Notes: a model not told the origin generated them from the letters alone. Positions 32,904-46,211 are shown, counted from the first letter of the stretch. The stretch: DNA of 64,000 bases from Hydra vulgaris (GCF_038396675.1 NC_088934.1:268001-332000), one strand, 5' to 3'. A program made the numbers and translations.

Positions 32904-33305
32904 TTTTTTAAATAAAGTTTACTTTTTTTTGGTTTTTACGAAAATCTCATTGCCTTTGACTTAATTGCCCCGAATGGGGCAAACGAGCACTGAGATTCAT
33001 ACATGTATTTTAGGTTTTTTTTTAATGTGTATGTTCACCCTAACAATAAGAAAAAGCACTTGTTTTTTAACTAAAGTTAATTTTTATTATTTTTACAGAG
33101 CTTTAATTGTTCCCGCCAATCGCCTCGATCGGGAAATTAGACCTGAATTTTTTACATATTTTTTTGATATTTATAAATGTAAATAAATTTGTTCACTCTG
33201 ACAGTTCGAAAAATCTCTTTTTTTTAACTATAAATAATTTTTATGGTTTTAACAGAGCTTTTTGTGCTCTTGGCCCAATTTGCCCCAGAATGGGAATATG
33301 TTATT
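32904..33305. repeat. three diverged copies of a ~155-bp tandem repeat
   Basis: Units begin near 32904, 33062 and 33217 with TTTTTTAA(C)TA. They continue through a T-rich stretch ending TTACAGAGCTTT or similar and then a short inverted segment: GCCCCGAATGGGGC in unit 1, TTCCCGCCAATCGCC...GGGAA in unit 2, GCCCCAGAATGGG in unit 3. The position just after pogo-like remains suggests subterminal repeats of that element (inference). Confidence 0.55.
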
Positions 33306-33573
33306 GAGTCCAACATAAATTGTCATAATTTGGAACCAGTTATCCAAATTTTAAAAACGAATATATTCTGAAAACGTATTTATTATCCTTTTACTTTGGT
33401 ATTAATTATAGCCAGAGATAAAGATAATAGTAAAATCGTGTGAAGTGCCTAAGATTATTGTGATGATTGTGAATTTTATTTGTTTTAATAAAAAAATCTA
33501 AAAAAAAACTTGGTAGTTTATTTTGGAGAAAGTCAAACACAAAAAGACAATTGTAAAACTTTGCATTGATTTT

Positions 33574-34690
33574 TTTTTTTTTTTTAAACATCTTCGCTTC
33601 TAACAAGGCTGGAAGCAGCCACTAATTAAAGTTGGAAGTTACTGTAAGAGAAAAGATGAAGATTGTAGAGCAAGATAACGATTGACGGACGATTTAAAAG
33701 ATTGCAAATTATATGAATCAGGAAAGCAAGATGAAGGAAGCGAATTCCAAAGAACTGATGTTCGAGGAAAAAAACTAGACGAATAAGCGTTTTTGGAGCA
33801 CTTAGGAACAGTCACAGAAAAAGGATGACACTTAATTGAATGACGAGTAAAACGAGAACGAATTTTAGTAGATGGCACAAGAGACCATAGAGTTTCAAGA
33901 TTTTTAGTTCAGAAAATTTTTTTCGATATCAGATCTCATTGGTGAAAACGCCATTATTCTAGATGCGCGTTGTAAACTAGAAATACCATTAGGTAAAAAG
34001 TTTTATGACCCCAAGCAATACAAAAATAGCAAAGGTGAGAAGAGAATAAAGAAGAATAAATCATTCGAAGAGTTTGGATAAGAACAGAGTAACGAATTAG
34101 AGAAAGCATCTTAAAGATGTTACTTGATACACCAAAAGAAGACAGCTTATGGAGAAGACTAGCATGCCAAACTTTATAAAAAACTTTTGAAATGTCAAGA
34201 GCAATAGCCTTAGCCTCTCCACATCTATCTAATGAAAAGATAAAACATATCAGTTACAACCGTCAACAAATCAGCAGTAGAACGGGATAGTCGAAATTCG
34301 TAATAATGATCAGAAAGTAAGTTATTAGTTTCCCGATGAGAGGTTAAGTGTTTGTTAATTAAAGACTCAAAAACTTTGCTTGTGACTAAAAAACCTTGGT
34401 CTATTAGTTATGATAGTTGCACTCCAGAATATTTAAAAATAGGGATAACAGATGCCACTCTCCAGCAGGCTGGAAAATAATACTCTGACAAGCTCTTGTT
34501 AAATAGTTTTGAAAGTATAGACGACAGCTCCTGAGAATACTTCTGCAAGACTATGACAGTGATGTTTTCCCACCACAAGTTGTAGAAGAGTCTAAGGAGG
34601 AAATCACTTCAGGTACAGAAGCTGGAAAGATACGAAGGTCAGGCATTGGATTAACCTTTATTACACCGTTGTCATATTTGGGTCGATTTT
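33574..34690 (-). mobile_element. LINE fragment of the second clade, minus strand
   Basis: Minus-strand pieces in order: PEVISSLDSSTTCG (about 34580), PACWRVASVIPIFK (about 34440), ESLINKHLTSHRETNNLLSD (about 34370), SRSTADLLTVVTDMFY (about 34290), CGEAKAIALDISK followed by KVWHASLLHKLSS (about 34200), a deletion of the FADD region, then a terminal open segment 33878-33639 with FFPRTSVLWNSLPSSCFPD. The 3' end has GTTAGAAGCGAAGATG before a poly-A tail (33574). These motifs match the plus-strand fragment at 26655-27590. Confidence 0.75.
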
Positions 34691-35816
34691 TTCAACCGTT
34701 TTCTTGCGCTTTAACTCTTTTTTTTTTTTTTATGTAATAGTGGCTGCTTGCATGGTTTGTTGGGAGTAAAACTGAATAAAAAAATTATATGTTTTAAATT
34801 CTTTAACAAATGATTATTGATATAAAAACTTGAAAACTTACTTTAGTAATCAAAATTCTTTCTACTCTGTGTCATAATCGCTTTTGGATTTGACTTTAGT
34901 TGCAAAAGGGTAATAGAAGTTAACTCTGACATAAAACACCCTTGCCAATGTGCTCTTGGTAGAGCAAAGGCTAGAAAAATTTTCTCAACAAAAGTACTCA
35001 TCTTTTAGCAGGTAATAACTTCATATGGGTACTGCCTTGAAGAAGACCTCCTAACAAAGTTTTTAGAAGTGGGCAGTATATCTCTATTGACCTGCCTCAA
35101 ACACCTTCATGATCAATTAGGCTGGCGTAGATGTAATCTTGTGTTACATTCATTTTTGTCTAGGCTAAATGTTAATTCTACTTATCAGTATTTGCTAGTG
35201 CTTTTTTGTTTGCGGTCGTGCAACGTTTCTAATTTCTGATGAAAATATGCAACTCTTCCCGTCATCCTATCTTCTAATAAGTTTATTGCTATAAAACCTA
35301 TTTTAATGGTTCTAAGACTATTGAAAAAAATTAAAGGTTCTTATCTTTTGCAAAACTTACCAGACCTACTTGCCTTTTGTGACACTAATCTAACACAGCA
35401 AAAAGGGGTAATTAAACAGTCAATAATTACAAAAAGTAATCCTGATAGCAATACATTGAATTAAAAATTTGCTTAAATGAATTAGGTATTAAAGCTAGTT
35501 TTTAATTTTAACGTGTAAAATCAACAAAAACACATTTATTTACTCCAAAGACGCCAACTACCAACACCATAATTGCTTTCTGCAACAACATTCTAAATTT
35601 ATTTAACGGAGCTTAATGAATTGTTTCACCAATGATTTAATTTGGCAAAAATAAGACTTAAAACATTTATAAAAGTATTAATGTATTCAATTACACTCGC
35701 AGCAGAAACACAGTTAAAAATAAAAACTGATTAAAAAAATAGTTCAAGTTTTGCTGAGTAGATGAGATTATAATAAAGCATTGGATTTGGTTTCATTCTG
35801 TTTATTTTATGCAAAT
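34691..35816. other. no recognised feature
   Basis: No gene, repeat or element end is recognised. The base composition is less extreme than that of its surroundings at 34900-35250, but the frames are closed on both strands. Confidence 0.4.
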
Positions 35817-35905
35817 TTAGAGCGTTTTACAATAACCTTCAATTTTATCCAAGTCTTGATTGGCGTGAGCTGTTAATACTTTATCTTCTATATCCATAGC
35901 TTGTG
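35817..35905 (-). CDS. candidate terminal exon 3 of an unknown gene
   Basis: The minus-strand acceptor AG (35906-35907) is followed by an open segment reading QAMDIEDKVLTAHANQDLDK then IEGYCKTL and TAA. Its splice phase (one base carried in from the previous exon) and its AHANQDLDK motif match the two similar segments at 36647-36729 and 36916-37007. I do not recognise the protein. Short length and lack of an intact upstream partner keep this tentative. Confidence 0.3.
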
Positions 35906-36646
35906 CTTCAAAGTAAAATAAAAGAGTTCATTAAAAAAAAAAAAAAGCTATTAGCGTTATAAAAATAGACGAACCCAGACACGTTTTTGGAATGTCGGAG
36001 TCTTATGAGTACACAAAAAAGCACCAAAAAAAGGTTTGCTACTTTTTCTTTTAACAATAATATTTTAAAAAATCCTGTTTTAACTGCAGTACATAGTACA
36101 TAATCAGTTTTCTATTATGTTTTGCGAGATTTTTTATTAATGAAAATACATATACGATATTTTGATATTACTTTATGAAAAATAATTTATGGTGTAACTA
36201 TTTAAAAAATATTATTTTGTTACTAACGCAATGTTAGTTTGATTACTTACCGAGCGTTAGTTTAGTCACTAATCGAGCGTTTCCTGTGGGCACAAGAACG
36301 TTTTGCAAACGTTTTTTAATAGTTCCGTAAAAACGTTATGCAATGGGTTTTTGAACGTCCATATGAAGCGGTAAACGGTCGTTTTTCTAAAAACATTTTA
36401 TATTGGTTTTTATTAAGTCTAAATAAAACGTTTTATCGCTTTTAACGTTGTTCCCAAAAATCTTCTTTTACGTGTAAGTTATTTAAGTAAATAATTTATG
36501 TTATACGGAAAAAAAAACTTTTTTACAAATGAAAACTAAGGTCTAACAGCTTCGATCCGGATAAATAAATGAAATTTTTAACATATTGCACTTTTAGCAT
36601 GTTTTACAAATTAAGCACACAAAAACATAATAAAATAATTTTTAAG

Positions 36647-36729
36647 TTATTTTATTAGAGCTCTTTTCAAACGCTCGCCAATTAACTTATCGACCAAATC
36701 GTAATTTGCTGTATCTAACACTAATGTTC
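36647..36729 (-). CDS. candidate terminal exon 2 of an unknown gene
   Basis: A good polypyrimidine acceptor (TTTTTCTTTTTAG) precedes 27 codons reading TLVLDTANYDLVDKLIGE then RLKRALIK and TAA. The TANYDLVDK motif parallels SANHVLDK and HANQDLDK in the two neighbouring candidates, and the splice phase is the same. Unknown function. Confidence 0.3.
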
Positions 36730-36915
36730 CTAAAAAGAAAAATACCATATAAATCTTTCATGCATTGCATGTAAAAAAAAGCAACAAAATGTAAACAATA
36801 ATAAGAAAACAGAAATGTAAAATTTCACAAAGTATATAAAAGTAACAATACAAACGACATGCACGTGACCACATTTTTTTAAAAATTACTTATAATTACT
36901 CTACACAATAAAGAT

Positions 36916-37007
36916 TTAAAATGATTTCTTTCCATAAGTTTCAGCTTTCTTAAGTAATGCTATAACACATTTTGACATAGTTTTATCCAAAACATGATTA
37001 GCAGAAG
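36916..37007 (-). CDS. candidate terminal exon 1 of an unknown gene
   Basis: An acceptor (CTCTTTTTCAG) precedes about 30 codons reading SANHVLDKTMSKCVIALLKK then AETYGKKSF and TAA. Same phase and related sequence to the candidates at 36647 and 35817. Possible upstream exons with splice consensus exist near 37583-37665 (donor GTAAGT) and 37407-37470 (donor GTATGT), but their frames cannot be joined with confidence. Confidence 0.3.
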
Positions 37008-38400
<1,393 letters not shown>

Positions 38401-38999
38401 TATATATAAAATCAGTATAACTTACACTTTAAATCGGCTAAAAAACGTTTATTACGTGGTGCGGCGTTATTTTTATAACCAATTCAACAATTAAAATCAA
38501 TCTTTGTTATTTAGATTCATAATATAGTTTGCAAGTGAATATATTCAAAATAAGAATAGAACTACTCATTTTACGTATGTTTGTTATTTATAATATTTTA
38601 ATCAGAATAAAATAAAATACTCCTTAAGTTATGACTACAATTCTTTAATTTGTCTTCAAAAACCACACTTCGCATTTTTTTTACTTTTTTGCAAAATTTA
38701 GAGATTTTATTGCGAAAAATTTTCCTTATGTGCATTATCAATGATATTCTGAAAAAATCAAACAAGTGACCTTACATCATTAGTAAATACAATCATTAAC
38801 ACTTAAGAAATAAAAAGGTTTTTTCAAATTTACCGAAAATGTTAATTTTGTAACATATGTGGCTTTTGCTGATCACGATTCAATATTACTTATCAAAAAA
38901 AAAAAAAAATTTTAATATTTAAAAAGATTTTGTAGAAGTTTCTTCTGTAGTTTATTTAATTAATCTTTTTTTTTGTTCGTGTTTTGTTTCTTCGATAAG

Positions 39000-40738
39000 G
39001 AGGAAAGACTATCAGAAAATCTTTTTTTGGTGGACTTTTGGAGACTGGTGGAGCTTTTTCCAGAAATCCTGAAAGCAAACTCTGTCAACTGATATCAATC
39101 TGTTCTGCTTTTCCTCTTCGTTGTTGTAACAATGGGCATATTGCTGAATCATGCTGACGGCTCTATCCGAATGGTCATTGATAACAATAAAGCTATTGGC
39201 ATAACTTTCAAAAAATTTTAACGAAAACTGTGTATGCCAGTATTGCGGTGGAAGTGAAAGGCAGTCTTTCATTCTTTTTTTCAGTTAAACTACTAAAACT
39301 AAATATAAGGTAAGAAAACTCATCTACCAAAGGAGCTAAGCTTGTTGGATCTTTCTCAGTACTAGCATCTCTTTTCTGTGGTTTTTCTTTTCTTTGTTTT
39401 CATTTTCAAAGTGTTCAGTCTTTGGCATTTTAAATGAAAGAATTGCAGCTGCAATTTTTTGTTTTTCATATGAAGGCAAATCCTTATCCAATAGAGCTAG
39501 TGGATTCATGGTTACCAAGTACCAAGCGCGCTTGTAAAGCAAATCAAGCACAGTATCAACTGCTTTTGGATTCCAACAAATATTTTTAAATTGAAGCATC
39601 TGATGGATAGCTTTAATATCTAAGTTGCCTTCGATACATTACTCAATACATTACTAAATACAATACTCAATACATTACTAAATACCACATGGCATAAAAA
39701 CAGCCCATAAACTCCGCAATAAGCTTGATTTATTTTTTGAGATCGTTTTTTTTTTGAACGAAGTCAAGTTGAGAAAACAAGTTGTATTCTTAGATAGTAA
39801 ATTGCTTTACCAAGAAAACGGGCATCATGAATAGCTCCAGGTTTCCTAATTTTAAAAACAGAAGGTGATAGATAGTCACAACTAATTTACCCAGCTCTCT
39901 TCTGTCTTCACGTTTGTCTTCTCCTGCTATTCCTTTTCTTTCTATATACGCTTTGTAAAAACTCATCGAATTTTCAGCAGCCTTTTCATCTATACTACCA
40001 ATCACCTCTTTCTAGTTAAAATTGCACAGATCACTTGGGGCATAACTAAAATTAAGATGTTTATGTAGGCTCTAAAATTTTTGAAGCAATAAGTTTTCTG
40101 GTCCTTTAGTCAACTCAATTGTTGTATGTTTCCAAAAATGCACCGTTCTTAATTCTGTTATGTGATGCCTGCATGCTAATTTTAAAAGATATTTATTTAA
40201 ATTGTTAGATATCTTTATAATTGAAACATTTTTGATCCCGGTATTGCTTGCAGTTGTATCAAAACAAAGATCTCTTACTTTTGTTTCAAGTTTATATTCC
40301 TTTAGTAGGTTTATAATACTTGTATATTGATCCTCACCAGAAGAGGAAGTTAAAGGAGGAACACCTAGTGGGTGCATCTCAATCTCAATGTTCACAAGAA
40401 CTGCCAGCCTGTCAATTTTGAACTTTTTACCTGCATTAATTTCTTAAAGAGTTTTTCCATCAAAATGTATAACACATGGATAAGGAAAAGCTTCTATTGC
40501 ATTTTTGACATCCTCTTTTGCTAAGATTGACATATTTTTATTTGCTAATTTCATTTTTCAAAAGGCTGTTAACTTAGTGCAATGTATACCTGTAATTTCA
40601 ACACCAGCTTCAGTTAAAATGGCACTTGTCACTTTTTGCAAAACATTTGTCGAAACATCACTTAACGTAGCCGTTAGGGCAACGTTCCCGGCATACGCAT
40701 CTATTGGAATTTCTGCAGTTACTGTACAGTTAGATTGA
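39000..40738 (-). pseudogene. second member of the intron-bearing transposase family
   Basis: In shifting minus-strand frames: VEITGIHC..LT (about 40600), HFDGKTL with a stop (about 40460), KIDRLAVLVN (about 40410), PLGVPPLTSSSGEDQ, LCFDTTASNTG and ACRHHITELR (40395-40072), a decayed PGA-HDARFLGKAIY region (about 39800), YKRAWYLVTMNPLALLDKDL (39599-39336), and NDHSDRAVSMIQQYA (39272-39012). Each block aligns in order with the transposase at 15507-18362 (IERLAVSVS, CCDTTASNTG, CRIHIYEV, PGACHEARFLADAIY, HTWYLTPQL, NDGAERNIKLI). In this copy the last motif reads SDR where the first reads AER. Many frameshifts make it dead. Confidence 0.75.
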
Positions 40739-40884
40739 GATGGTTCTTTTTGATAATAGTTTTAGATCACTATCTTAAATATATAATATATATTAAATTG
40801 CTCAAGTTTCTTACAAATTTGAAATTACCAGTAACTTCAGGTTTAGCTACTTCAATAATAAACAATTTCTTTTTTTTTTTATCT

Positions 40885-40984
40885 TAACTTAAATTTTTTT
40901 TTTTTTTTTTTTTTTTGTTCTTTTTATTACATTATAAATAAGCATTTCGTTACAATATTTAAAATACAACTATATAATAATAAA

Positions 40985-41059
<75 letters not shown>

Positions 41060-42655
41060 ATCGTTATTAAATAATAAAAGAACGCGGGAACTCGTAGAAG
41101 ACCATACGGTCTTGTCGTCGAGTACCGCTAAGAAATGATTGTGTTAAAATTTATAAAATATTTACAAGATAAGAAATAAGTTAACAAAGTAAGAAATTTA
41201 AAATATTCCGTTTCAAATACAAGATACATTATTATATATTACAATTGTTAATGATGCATATATAATTTTTATAAATCAATAGTTAAATAGGGGGTAAAAA
41301 GGAAGATCACTAAAAAAATATATATATATATCAAAAGTATATTGTTACATCTTCAATTGTAAAAATGAGTTCTTTAAGCTTTCGTTTAAAAGAAGAGGAG
41401 TTACTTTGATGAATAAAATCCTTAGTAAAATTTTTTTAAACTATTTTATTCCATAAGAATGGTCCGCGATAATCAATACAAAATTTAAAAAGATTTGTTT
41501 GAAAAATGAGCTGCTTAATAAAATTATCATTCCGCAAAGTGTATTTATTTTTATCTTTTGATGAATACAAATTATGGAAAGAAATAGGGGATGAATTGGT
41601 TTTACATTTAAACATAAAACAAAGAATATTAAAAATGTTAAGCTCATATACATTCAAAACATTTCAAATAATAGAGGCTTGGCATGAGTATAACGGTCTT
41701 TAAAATATATGAGACGTGCTACATGCTTCTGCTGACAATAAAGAGGTTTAAGTTTAATTTTCTTTGCACTACCCCAAGCAATGTTTGCATAGTTTATGTG
41801 ACAATGAATAGATGAGTGATATAATTGTACTAAAGTACGTTTATTTAAAACATTTCTTGCTTTGTACAATATTCCTATACTTTTTGAAATTTTACTTGAT
41901 AAGTTTTTAATGTGACTTTTCCATGTAAGATTTTCATCTATACAAACACCTAGAAAGTTGGTTACTGTTACTTGTTTAATTTGTATATTGTCAATAACAA
42001 GATGAGGCATGTTAATTGGCAGTTTATGTTTTTTGATAAGAGGATGGAAAAGAACCCATTTAGTTTTATCAATGTTAAGAGATAATTTGTTAGTCTTAAA
42101 CCAGACAGATATTTTGATTAACTCGATGTTCAAGCAACTAAATAAAGTAGGAATGCTTTTGTGTGACATGAATAAATTGGTGTCATCAGCAAACATAATT
42201 GTTATTAAATCCGAGGCTTTGTAAAAATCATTAATATAAATAAGGAAAAGAATAGGTCCTAATATGGATCCTTGAGGAACTCCACATGTAATATTTAACA
42301 AATTTGATGATAATGTTTCATCGGCGTAAACAAATTGTTTGCGATTAGATAAATAACTTTTTAACAATTTTAAAACATTGCCTGTTATACCACAACATTT
42401 TAATTTTTTAGCAAGAATTTTATGATTAATGGTATCAAACGCTTTTGCTAAATCAATAAATACTCCCAATGTGAATTTAGAATTATTAAATGAGTCTGAT
42501 ATACTTCTTGTAAGCTGAATAATTGCATGCTCTGTTGAATTATTTTTTTTAAATCCATATTGCATGTTATATAATAATTTGTTTGATAAAAGGTGATTGT
42601 ATATTTTGTTGTACAAAATTCTTTCTAAAATTTTAGAAAAAACAGAGAGGATTTA
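40885..42655 (-). mobile_element. CR1-like LINE copy J, 5'-truncated
   Basis: The element carries an RT on the minus strand, a 3' untranslated region with a perfect stem at 41098-41113 (AAGACC-ATAC-GGTCTT), then a (TA)n run (40990-41056) and T-rich tail near 40890. The 5' end stops inside the RT at about 42655. It interrupts the region between the inverted repeats at 38424 and 43112. Confidence 0.8.
41436..42616 (-). pseudogene. LINE reverse transcriptase with one frameshift
   Basis: The 320 codons from 42616 to 41654 are open: YGFKKNNSTEHAII, GVFIDLAKAFDTINH, CGVPQGSILGPILFLIYIND, FADDTNLFM, NIDKTKWVLFH, NFLGVCIDENLTW and NYANIAWGS. One frameshift near 41655 leads to the C-terminal segment 41657-41436 with YRGPFLWNKIV. 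The catalytic Asp residues are intact. Among the 5'-truncated copies this is the least decayed RT, suggesting a relatively young insertion. Confidence 0.85.
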
Positions 42656-43112
42656 ATAAATTTGTTTTCAAACTCGCACTTTTCGTTTCCTTTAGACATA
42701 TTTATTGCATGCTTAGTATTTATCATTATCATTAATCTAAATAACCATGAATATATTTGTAAATATTATAAAAGCCTGAAAAATACTTAATATATTATTT
42801 AAATATTTGCTATATTTTATATAGTTTTATTTTACTTGTTAAATGATATATTACAACACATTTTACCTTAATTTGTGTTTCATATTGTTATTTATAAAGT
42901 TACACATATTGTAGTTATAAGTTAAGAAAATATTCTTTTGTTTGGTAATGGTACACATAAATAAAATGAGTAATTCTATTCCTACTTTGAATATATTTAC
43001 TTGCAAACTATATTATAAATCTAAATAACAAAGATTAAATTTAATTGTTGAATAGGTTATAAAAACAACGCCGCACCACGTAACAAACGTTTTTTAGCCG
43101 ATTTAAAATGTA

Positions 43113-45147
43113 GGGGAGGATTGGTAGGAGTGAGCCACTTTTTTTAAAATCATTTATATCAAGAAAACCAAAAGTGGAAAAAGTATAGCCTAAGGTAGCC
43201 TAATGTATTAGGTTTCTAATAGTAATACATGAAATATCAAAATATCTTCAGATTTTTAATAACTTGAACAATAACGCAGATGAGTTTCTGGTTCACTCCT
43301 ACCCATTCATGGGTAGGAGTGAATCAAGCAAATGGTAGTAGTTAGCCATTATCTTTGATTACTAGAAAACTAAAATTAGATATTTTCTTTAACTAATTTA
43401 TTGAAAATTAAGTAAGTAACAAATACTTTATAATTAAACATAACATAATTAAGTAATAATGTAACATAAATAACAATAAATTCTGCCATGAAAAATGATA
43501 TGTTAAAAAGTATATTAAGATTAGGATATTGGCAATAAAAATAATTTTTATCAAAACTGATATAGTCAAACACAACCTCAAATTTGTAATGGCAATGCTG
43601 CCTTTTACTTGTTCTAGAAAAAGTTGGCCGAGGTAGCAATAATTTAACATCCATTTTAGGGATAGTCGCAATATCTGGTGAATTAGGCAACTTAAAAATA
43701 TCACCTTTTTTTCGAAGGAAACTAATTGTAACTTCTTATTTTACAGAGTTTATTGATAATACCTTTTTAACATAAAACATTTTTTTTTTGTTGTTCCAAA
43801 TTTAACCTATACAAAGTCTTCTTTATAATATATATCACAAGCACCCAAATCATCTTCTAGGATTATTAAACCTTTCTCATTTGCGATTGTCAAATGTTCC
43901 AATAAAGAATCGTCTTTTTTAAGTAATTTTTTGTTAATATTCTGTAAATTTGCTTTTAATTCTTTTGTAGGTTTGACTAACTTTTTAGATCGGATCGAGA
44001 AAAGGCTGTATTATCAATTGCTGTATTATATGCAGTTTTAAATGGCCCCATAACTCCCACATCAAGTGGTTTTAACTTTCATAACATCTAAAAAAAGTTC
44101 ACCGTTCATCCAGCCTGTTTTACATGCGAGTCCGAGAGATCCAGAAGAAGCTCCTGACAACATATGCTCCTTGAAATGCACTCTTAGAAAAATAATTACT
44201 GGTGGAAGATATTGTCTAGAAGCACTGATTATTACACAAGTTGTGACAAGGGTTCCTCTTTCAGCACTTGTGACTTTGTAGACACTCTTTACGCCTTTCT
44301 TTGCAAGAACCTAAATATTTAGATGTTTTATGTAAGAAATAAATATGTCATGAAAAATATACTTATTATTGAAGATTAACATACCTTTTGTGGGTTCTGC
44401 ACGGTAATAGTTCCAGTTTCATCAACGTTAAAAATCCGAGTTCCACTTGCAAATGATCTAGCAAAAAGTTCTTTTAATTTATCAAAAAATATATATACAT
44501 TATGGGCATTAAATGATGTTGCCCTAGAAAGAGAACATCCTTCAGGTGTTCCAAGAGACAAATCCGGATGTCACTTTCTAAAATTATTCATCCAATCAAT
44601 ACCTGCCATTGAGTATTTGTGCCACCTCTGTGGAATACTAATTTTATTGGTTGCCATTTCAAAATTTTTTTCTAATTTTACTAGTTTTAATGGTTGCCAT
44701 TTCAAATGCTATATATCGACATTCTTTAATTGGAATATATTCCTTAAATTCTAATACCTGCCTGTCTGTAAATATTCTTTTAACATAATAATTCGGGTAA
44801 GTCTTGTATTTTCATCAAGCAAAAAATTTTCCAATAACGACGAAGCGTTGGGTAGGGTATTTTGGAAGTTATTGCAGTTTCTCTAATACTTTTTCCTTTT
44901 TGGATTAAATGTAATGCATCTTTCATATCTTTACTGTAAGTTTTTGCTTTCAAAGTGGTTCTTTTATAGACTCGAGGCATTACAACATAAGGTAAAAATA
45001 AATGTAATGTTGCACATGAGTTTTCTAATGATTTACTAAGATATAAAACGTAAGTATGTTTTTACGCTGAAATCTAAACTTTTTAACGTGAAGTATTAGT
45101 GACCCGCAGTTCAATCCTACCGGTGAAGGAATGGCTCATTCCTCCCC
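43113..45147 (-). mobile_element. pogo-like DNA transposon, degenerate
   Basis: The left end GGGGAGGATTGG with TGAGCCA (43113-43138) and the right end, reverse TGAGCCA then GGGGAGGA (to 45147), are inverted; one has a 10-base difference between the two blocks. TA precedes the left end. Inside, the minus strand encodes a psq-type HTH and DDE_1 pieces. A secondary hairpin at about 43291-43322 (CACTCCTACCCAT with ATGGGTAGGAGTG) repeats part of the end sequence. The left end coincides with the edge of the inverted-repeat structure at 43112. Confidence 0.65.
43990..44980 (-). pseudogene. pogo/jerky-type transposase pieces
   Basis: Start at 44980: MPRVYKRTTLKAKTYSKDMK then IQKGKSIRETAITSKIPYPT with TLRRYWK, the psq helix-turn-helix. 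Next, 44561-44376, comes SLGTPEGCSLSRATSFN and RIFNVDETGTITVQNPQK, where NVDETG holds the first catalytic Asp. Then about 44310-44050 has VTSAERGTLVTTCVIISA, PPVIIFLRVHFKEHML, GWMNGELFLDVM, and VGVMGPFKTAYN (about 44030). The block with the second Asp (DNHSSH-type) is missing between GWM and DVG. The product of an intact relative would cut and paste at TA sites. Confidence 0.75.
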
Positions 45148-45625
45148 AAGCTGTGCAACTATATTAAAACATTAAATGTGCAATAAGTACGTGGTTTATG
45201 CATGTAAAATACTTTGTTCTAAAAACTGCATTGCTTATTAATAAATTTTCAACTACTATCTAATGTCTCGAAACAGCCGGTATGCTCATTAAAGAAGTTT
45301 CAAAAAATACAAAAAAATTTACTTTTGCACAAAAAAGAGTGGATGACGACATTAACGGAGACACCCTCACTAAGAAGCGGTAAAAAAATTGGATTGTGTT
45401 AACAACAATTTGTATGTAAGTACTTGGTGAAAATTTTGAGTCTTTTTAATTTCCCGTTTTAGCTGTTGGATCAACAACTTTTTTTTCCAAACTTGTGATT
45501 TGAGGGCAAGGAAAGAGTAGTTCAATGGTGCTGAAATTTTTTGTGAATAAGTTTAAACATATTTGCTTCAAATCTAGACCATTTGGTTTTTCAAATTCTA
45601 AAAATATTTTTCTCTTAACACCCCT

Positions 45626-45628
<3 letters not shown>
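45148..45628. other. no recognised feature
   Basis: No gene or element end is seen. A short palindromic patch is absent; the sequence is plain AT-rich DNA leading into a (TA)n tract. Confidence 0.4.

Positions 45629-45716
<88 letters not shown>
45629..45716. repeat. (TA)n microsatellite
   Basis: About 88 bp of TA dinucleotides directly before the GIY-YIG coding remnant. Open frames of YIYI type across it are artefacts. Confidence 0.95.
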
Positions 45717-45719
<3 letters not shown>

Positions 45720-45724
45720 ACATC

Positions 45725-46119
45725 TATCAAAAAATGTTGTATATAAAGCCACTTTATCATCACCTAATCCCAGTCTTACGGAAAAATCTTACATCGGTAT
45801 CAGTGAAAACTCATTCAAGCTCAGATTTGCAAACCACCTTAAATCATTTAATGCAACCAGGTATAGAAATGATACAGAACTTTTCAAAGAAATCTGGAAA
45901 TGCAAAGACGCAGGTAACATGCTTATAATTAAGTGGAACATAATTAAAAGATGCCGATCTTATAATCCAGCTACAAAAAAGTGTAACCTTTGCATCAGTG
46001 AAAAATATTTTATTATGAATTTTGATAGTGGTTTACTACTTAATAAAAAAAGTGAATTGGTTTCTGCTTGTAGGCATAGGAAAAAAGTTTTACTTTCTAA
46101 CTTTGATTCCGGCGATTAG
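45725..46119 (+). pseudogene. GIY-YIG endonuclease domain of a Penelope-like ORF
   Basis: One open frame of about 130 codons: KNVVYKATLSS, then SYIGISENSFKLRFANHLKS (the VVY and YIG strands plus the conserved Arg), LFKEIWKCKD, IIKWNIIKRC, CNLCISEK and CRHRKK, ending at a natural stop at 46119. The domain nicks target DNA for Penelope-like integration by family. Only the N-terminal RT part is lost, so this piece is unusually clean. Confidence 0.75.
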
Positions 46120-46211
46120 CAAATATCGGATCACGTACACTTGACGTCAGATGCCGTTGCAACGCTAAATATGTATATTTTATAACGGTTTTAATTTTAT
46201 ATTTGAATAAT

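Larger units (their letters stand above)
38424..43112. mobile_element. structure bounded by ~220-bp inverted repeats
   Basis: The left arm (38424 to about 38645) and right arm (about 42893-43112) are inverted copies, sharing AAATCGGCTAAAAAACGTTT, ACGTGGTGCGGCGTT, CAATCTTTGTTATTTAGATT-like and AATATAGTTTGCAAGT. Identity is high near the outer end and fades inward. Inside are a broken transposase of the same family as 15507-18362 (39000-40738, minus) and a later LINE insertion (40885-42655). The arms do not resemble the AGGGTGTCCC ends of the first element. No flanking duplication is readable; a pogo-like element begins at the right edge. Confidence 0.55.

Noticed and set aside
43376-43704. Overlapping 98- and 104-codon minus-strand frames
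   Set aside because: Low-complexity hydrophobic translations of the decayed 3' part of the pogo-like element; they do not match the transposase.
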